A DNA stretch of 64,000 nt from RUG14300 sp964561145. GTDB taxonomy: Bacteria; Bacillota; Clostridia; Christensenellales; CAG-1252. Below, one piece after another: positions 61,834 to 64,000 of this stretch. The DNA is taken from the NCBI GenBank assembly GCA_964561145.1, contig CAZLNZ010000008.1:20650-84649 (forward strand). The letters run 5' to 3'. The translations under genes were made by a program, and so were the position numbers. A model generated the notes under the pieces. The model was not told the DNA's origin and made no database searches. It saw nothing but the letters and a program-made list of their open reading frames with translations. Each line of letters starts with the position of its first letter. Position 1 is the first letter of the stretch.

Positions 61834-63126
61834 ATGGAAGATCTATTCGATATGTGTGAAAATACCGATACAGGTCCTTTGGCAGACAGAATGCGTCCAA
61901 GTAACTTTCAGGATTTTTACGGACAGAAGCATTTGGTAGGAGAGGGTACCCTTTTAAGAAGAGCTATCATAGCCGATAGGTTAGGTAGTTGTATTTTTTA
62001 TGGTCCCCCCGGTACAGGTAAGACGACTTTAGCTAATATTATTGCATCGAATACTCACGGGCATTTTGAAAAACTCAACGCTGTTTCAAGCGGTGTTGCC
62101 GAGGCAAAAGCTATAATCGATAAGGCTAGAGATAGACGTAAGATGTACGGCAGAAGAACCTATTTGCTTCTTGACGAGTGTCATAGATGGAACAAAGCAC
62201 AAAGTGATTGTGTATTGGGGGCAATTGAATCGGGCGACATAGTTTTTATCGGTTCAACCACAGAGAATCCATATGTATCGATGACAAAGGCTATTGTTTC
62301 ACGTTGTCGAATTTTTGAGTTTAAAAAGCTATCAAGAGAGGATATTTTGCAGGCTTTAAGATCGTCGATAACTTCACCAAAGGGACTTGCAGGATATAAT
62401 GTTTCTGTTGAAGATGATGTTTTACATCATTTTGCTTGGGCAAGCGGCGGTGATTTAAGGTCCGCTTTTAATGCCTTGGAACTTGCCGTTTTATCTACCC
62501 CGCCATCGAAAGAGGGACAGACTGTTATCACTAAGGAGATCGCGGAACAATCTATTCAAAGACCATCGATGTGCGTAGATGAAAGCTTGTACTATGATAT
62601 GATCTCCGCATTTATTAAAAGTATGAGAGGGTCTGATGCCGATGCTGCGCTGTTTTGGAGTGAACGACTTATACAGGCAGGTTGTGATCCTATGCTTATC
62701 TGCAGAAGAATTGTAATTCATGCCGCAGAAGATGTGGGAATGGCTGATCCGCAAGCATTACCGATTGCCGTAGCAAGTTTGACTGCAATGCAAAACCTTG
62801 GTTTGCCTGAAGGAAGAATCCCAATGGCTGAAGCTATAATTTATATCTGTGAGGCATCTAAATCGAATTCTGTTGTAAATGCATTGGAAGCAGCTTCCGA
62901 ATGTGCTTTATCTCATGGTGATTCCGCTGTTCCCGTTTACTTAAGGGATACACATTACAAAACAGAAGTAATACAGGGATATAAGTATCCGCATGCCTAT
63001 GGCGGTTGGGTCGAGCAGCAATATTTGCCTGATGATTTAAAGGATGAAAAATTTTATGTTCCTTCAAATAACGGACTAGAGAAAGGATTGATCAGAGCTA
63101 AGGAAATAAAGGGTAACAAAGGATGA
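61834..63126 (+). CDS. rarA: Replication-associated recombination ATPase RarA/MgsA
   Basis: 430 residues, normal length. PLADRMRPSNFQDFYGQKHL start, Walker A GPPGTGKTT (about 56-64), Walker B LLLDECHRW, sensor 1 GSTTENPY, and the C-terminal MgsA tetramerisation domain with HYKTEVIQGYKYPHAYGGW. It is a clamp-loader-like AAA+ ATPase acting at stalled replication forks. The Walker B box has DECHR where many homologues have DEIHR. It overlaps ruvX by four bases. Confidence 0.95.
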   Translation: MEDLFDMCENTDTGPLADRMRPSNFQDFYGQKHLVGEGTLLRRAIIADRLGSCIFYGPPGTGKTTLANIIASNTHGHFEKLNAVSSGVAEAKAIIDKARDRRKMYGRRTYLLLDECHRWNKAQSDCVLGAIESGDIVFIGSTTENPYVSMTKAIVSRCRIFEFKKLSREDILQALRSSITSPKGLAGYNVSVEDDVLHHFAWASGGDLRSAFNALELAVLSTPPSKEGQTVITKEIAEQSIQRPSMCVDESLYYDMISAFIKSMRGSDADAALFWSERLIQAGCDPMLICRRIVIHAAEDVGMADPQALPIAVASLTAMQNLGLPEGRIPMAEAIIYICEASKSNSVVNALEAASECALSHGDSAVPVYLRDTHYKTEVIQGYKYPHAYGGWVEQQYLPDDLKDEKFYVPSNNGLEKGLIRAKEIKGNKG

Positions 63127-63536
63127 AAAGAGTTTTAGCATTAGATGTCGGTGATGTACGAATAGGAATGGCTTATAGTGATACTCTGGGAATATCAGCC
63201 AATCCGCTTGAAAGCTATAGAGTTAAAGGAGGAGATGTTGATTTTCAATACATTGCTTCTATTATCTCAAAATATCAAATCGGCTTGGTTGTGATCGGTT
63301 TACCGCTCAACATGGATGGAACAGAGGGACCTAGAGTTGAAAAGACAAGACTTTTTGCAGAAAATCTTAAACAATTTATAAATGTGCCCATAGACTGGCA
63401 GGATGAAAGACTTTCTACGGTTACTGCAGAGGAAGCTCTCATTGAGCAAAATGTAAGACGCGAGAAAAGAAAAACCGTTATCGATAAAGTGGCGGCAGTT
63501 GTGATTTTAAGGGCGTATTTAGATAGAATATGCTGA
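63123..63536 (+). CDS. ruvX: Holliday-junction resolvase-like protein RuvX/YqgF
   Basis: 137 residues, normal length. RNase H-like fold with LALDVGDVRIGMA (first acidic residue Asp7), the IGLPLNMDGTEGPR loop, and WQDERLSTVTAEEAL with the second acidic site, then VDKVAA-type end (IDKVAAVVILRAYL). YqgF/RuvX proteins process the 5' end of 16S rRNA precursor in E. coli and were earlier proposed as Holliday-junction resolvases. It overlaps rarA by four bases, and is followed by a DUF1292 gene, as in many Firmicutes (yrrK-yrzB). Confidence 0.94.
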   Translation: MKRVLALDVGDVRIGMAYSDTLGISANPLESYRVKGGDVDFQYIASIISKYQIGLVVIGLPLNMDGTEGPRVEKTRLFAENLKQFINVPIDWQDERLSTVTAEEALIEQNVRREKRKTVIDKVAAVVILRAYLDRIC

Positions 63537-63552
63537 ACATATGGAGGTTAAT

Positions 63553-63885
63553 ATGGATAATTATGATGAAATGAACGTGGTTAATATCCCCGATAACAAT
63601 GGAAAAGAGATTCCCTTTGAGATTGTAAAGATAATTGCTTTCGAAGGCAAAAACTATGCCATTCTTCATCCTTTGGAGAAATATCCCGGATTGGATGACG
63701 ACAGTTGCGCAATCTTCGAGGTTATTGATGAAAACGATGAGAATGAAGTAACATTGATTCCCGAAGCTGATGACGACATTCTCGATAGCGTTTATGCTCT
63801 ATATGTTGAGTGGGCTACAAACGTTGAAGAAAATCAGTGCAACGGTAGCTGCGAAGGTTGTCACGGTTGCCCAAGCGGTGAATAA
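63553..63885 (+). CDS. DUF1292 protein (YrzB type) with Cys-rich tail
   Basis: 110 residues from the ATG at 63553, since TGGAGG lies 6-7 bases upstream; an earlier ATG at 63541 contains that site. Residues about 1-90 match the small acidic DUF1292/YrzB proteins (FEIVKIIAFEGKNYAILHP, VYALYVEW). The last residues, QCNGSCEGCHGCPSGE, add four Cys and a His not typical of the family. Function of the family is unknown; the ruvX neighbourhood is conserved. Confidence 0.88.
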   Translation: MDNYDEMNVVNIPDNNGKEIPFEIVKIIAFEGKNYAILHPLEKYPGLDDDSCAIFEVIDENDENEVTLIPEADDDILDSVYALYVEWATNVEENQCNGSCEGCHGCPSGE

Positions 63886-64000
63886 GAATGGGATGTATAA
63901 AATCCGCTTGTTTGAATAATTGTTGAAGAATAGATTGAAAATTTTCCGTGAATTCCCAAAGTAAATTCCACAGTGTAAATAAGTGTGGAACTTAGTGTAG

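Noticed and set aside
63966..63990. Hairpin TTCCACA / TGTGGAA at the window end as a terminator
   Set aside because: No T-run follows within the window; it may be an operator of a gene beyond the end, which cannot be judged.

Overview
The window looks like part of a low-GC, spore-forming, diderm-free (Firmicutes/Clostridia type) genome, most likely a metagenome-assembled genome of an uncultured, probably gut-associated, Clostridia lineage. Reasons: sporulation genes spoIIGA, sigE, sigG and sigK; a Firmicutes-style dcw cluster beginning with mraZ and containing a SpoVD-like PBP and DivIB; SepF, RqcH and YlmC; a DAP-type MurE; and a 100-N scaffold gap inside a tandem repeat. The exact order or family cannot be fixed from sequence reading alone.

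Layout. (1) 1-845: end of a polysaccharide deacetylase and a double OB-fold SSB-like protein. (2) 1.1-17.5 kb: an accessory surface locus with a secreted/membrane-tethered endonuclease I, a small lipoprotein, a leader region with a possible leader peptide and attenuator, two unknown membrane proteins, a complete UgpC/MalK-type ABC importer (ATPase, two permeases with unusual acidic N-terminal extensions, binding lipoprotein), a staphylococcal-nuclease lipoprotein, and a 1719-residue lipoprotein with about six OB-like modules. My reading is a possible extracellular nucleic-acid scavenging system. (3) 17.6-21.7 kb: a family of structured repeats, including two ~310-bp MITE-like elements in inverted orientation flanking yggS-sepF-lspA-rluD. 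(4) 21.7-31.3 kb: rqcH, trigger factor, clpP-clpX-lon-engB (protein quality control), a Cys-containing unknown and a metallophosphoesterase. (5) 32.1-45.3 kb: the dcw cluster mraZ, rsmH, ftsL-like, spoVD-like, murE, mraY, murD, ftsW, murA, divIB, ftsA, ftsZ; murF and murG are missing from their usual places. (6) 45.4-49.0 kb: an ArsR-like regulator divergent from a frameshifted surface lipoprotein with three InlB-type repeats. (7) 49.4-54.2 kb: spoIIGA-sigE facing sigG, then ylmC, nrdR, an RluA-family synthase and sigK. (8) 54.25-61.8 kb: RNase P RNA and a 2383-residue cyclic beta-1,2-glucan synthase-like protein. (9) 61.8-63.9 kb: rarA, ruvX and a DUF1292 protein.

Regulation visible in the sequence: many promoters match the housekeeping consensus with 17-bp spacing. 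A subset of genes (yggS, rqcH, rarA, ylmC, spoIIGA, sigK) has a -10 element only 5-7 nt before the start codon and no Shine-Dalgarno, so they look leaderless. mraZ has three GTGG/GTGT boxes at exact 10-bp steps over its promoter, murE has a long inverted repeat that covers both its -10 and its Shine-Dalgarno, and perfect Spo0A boxes lie before sigG and sigK.
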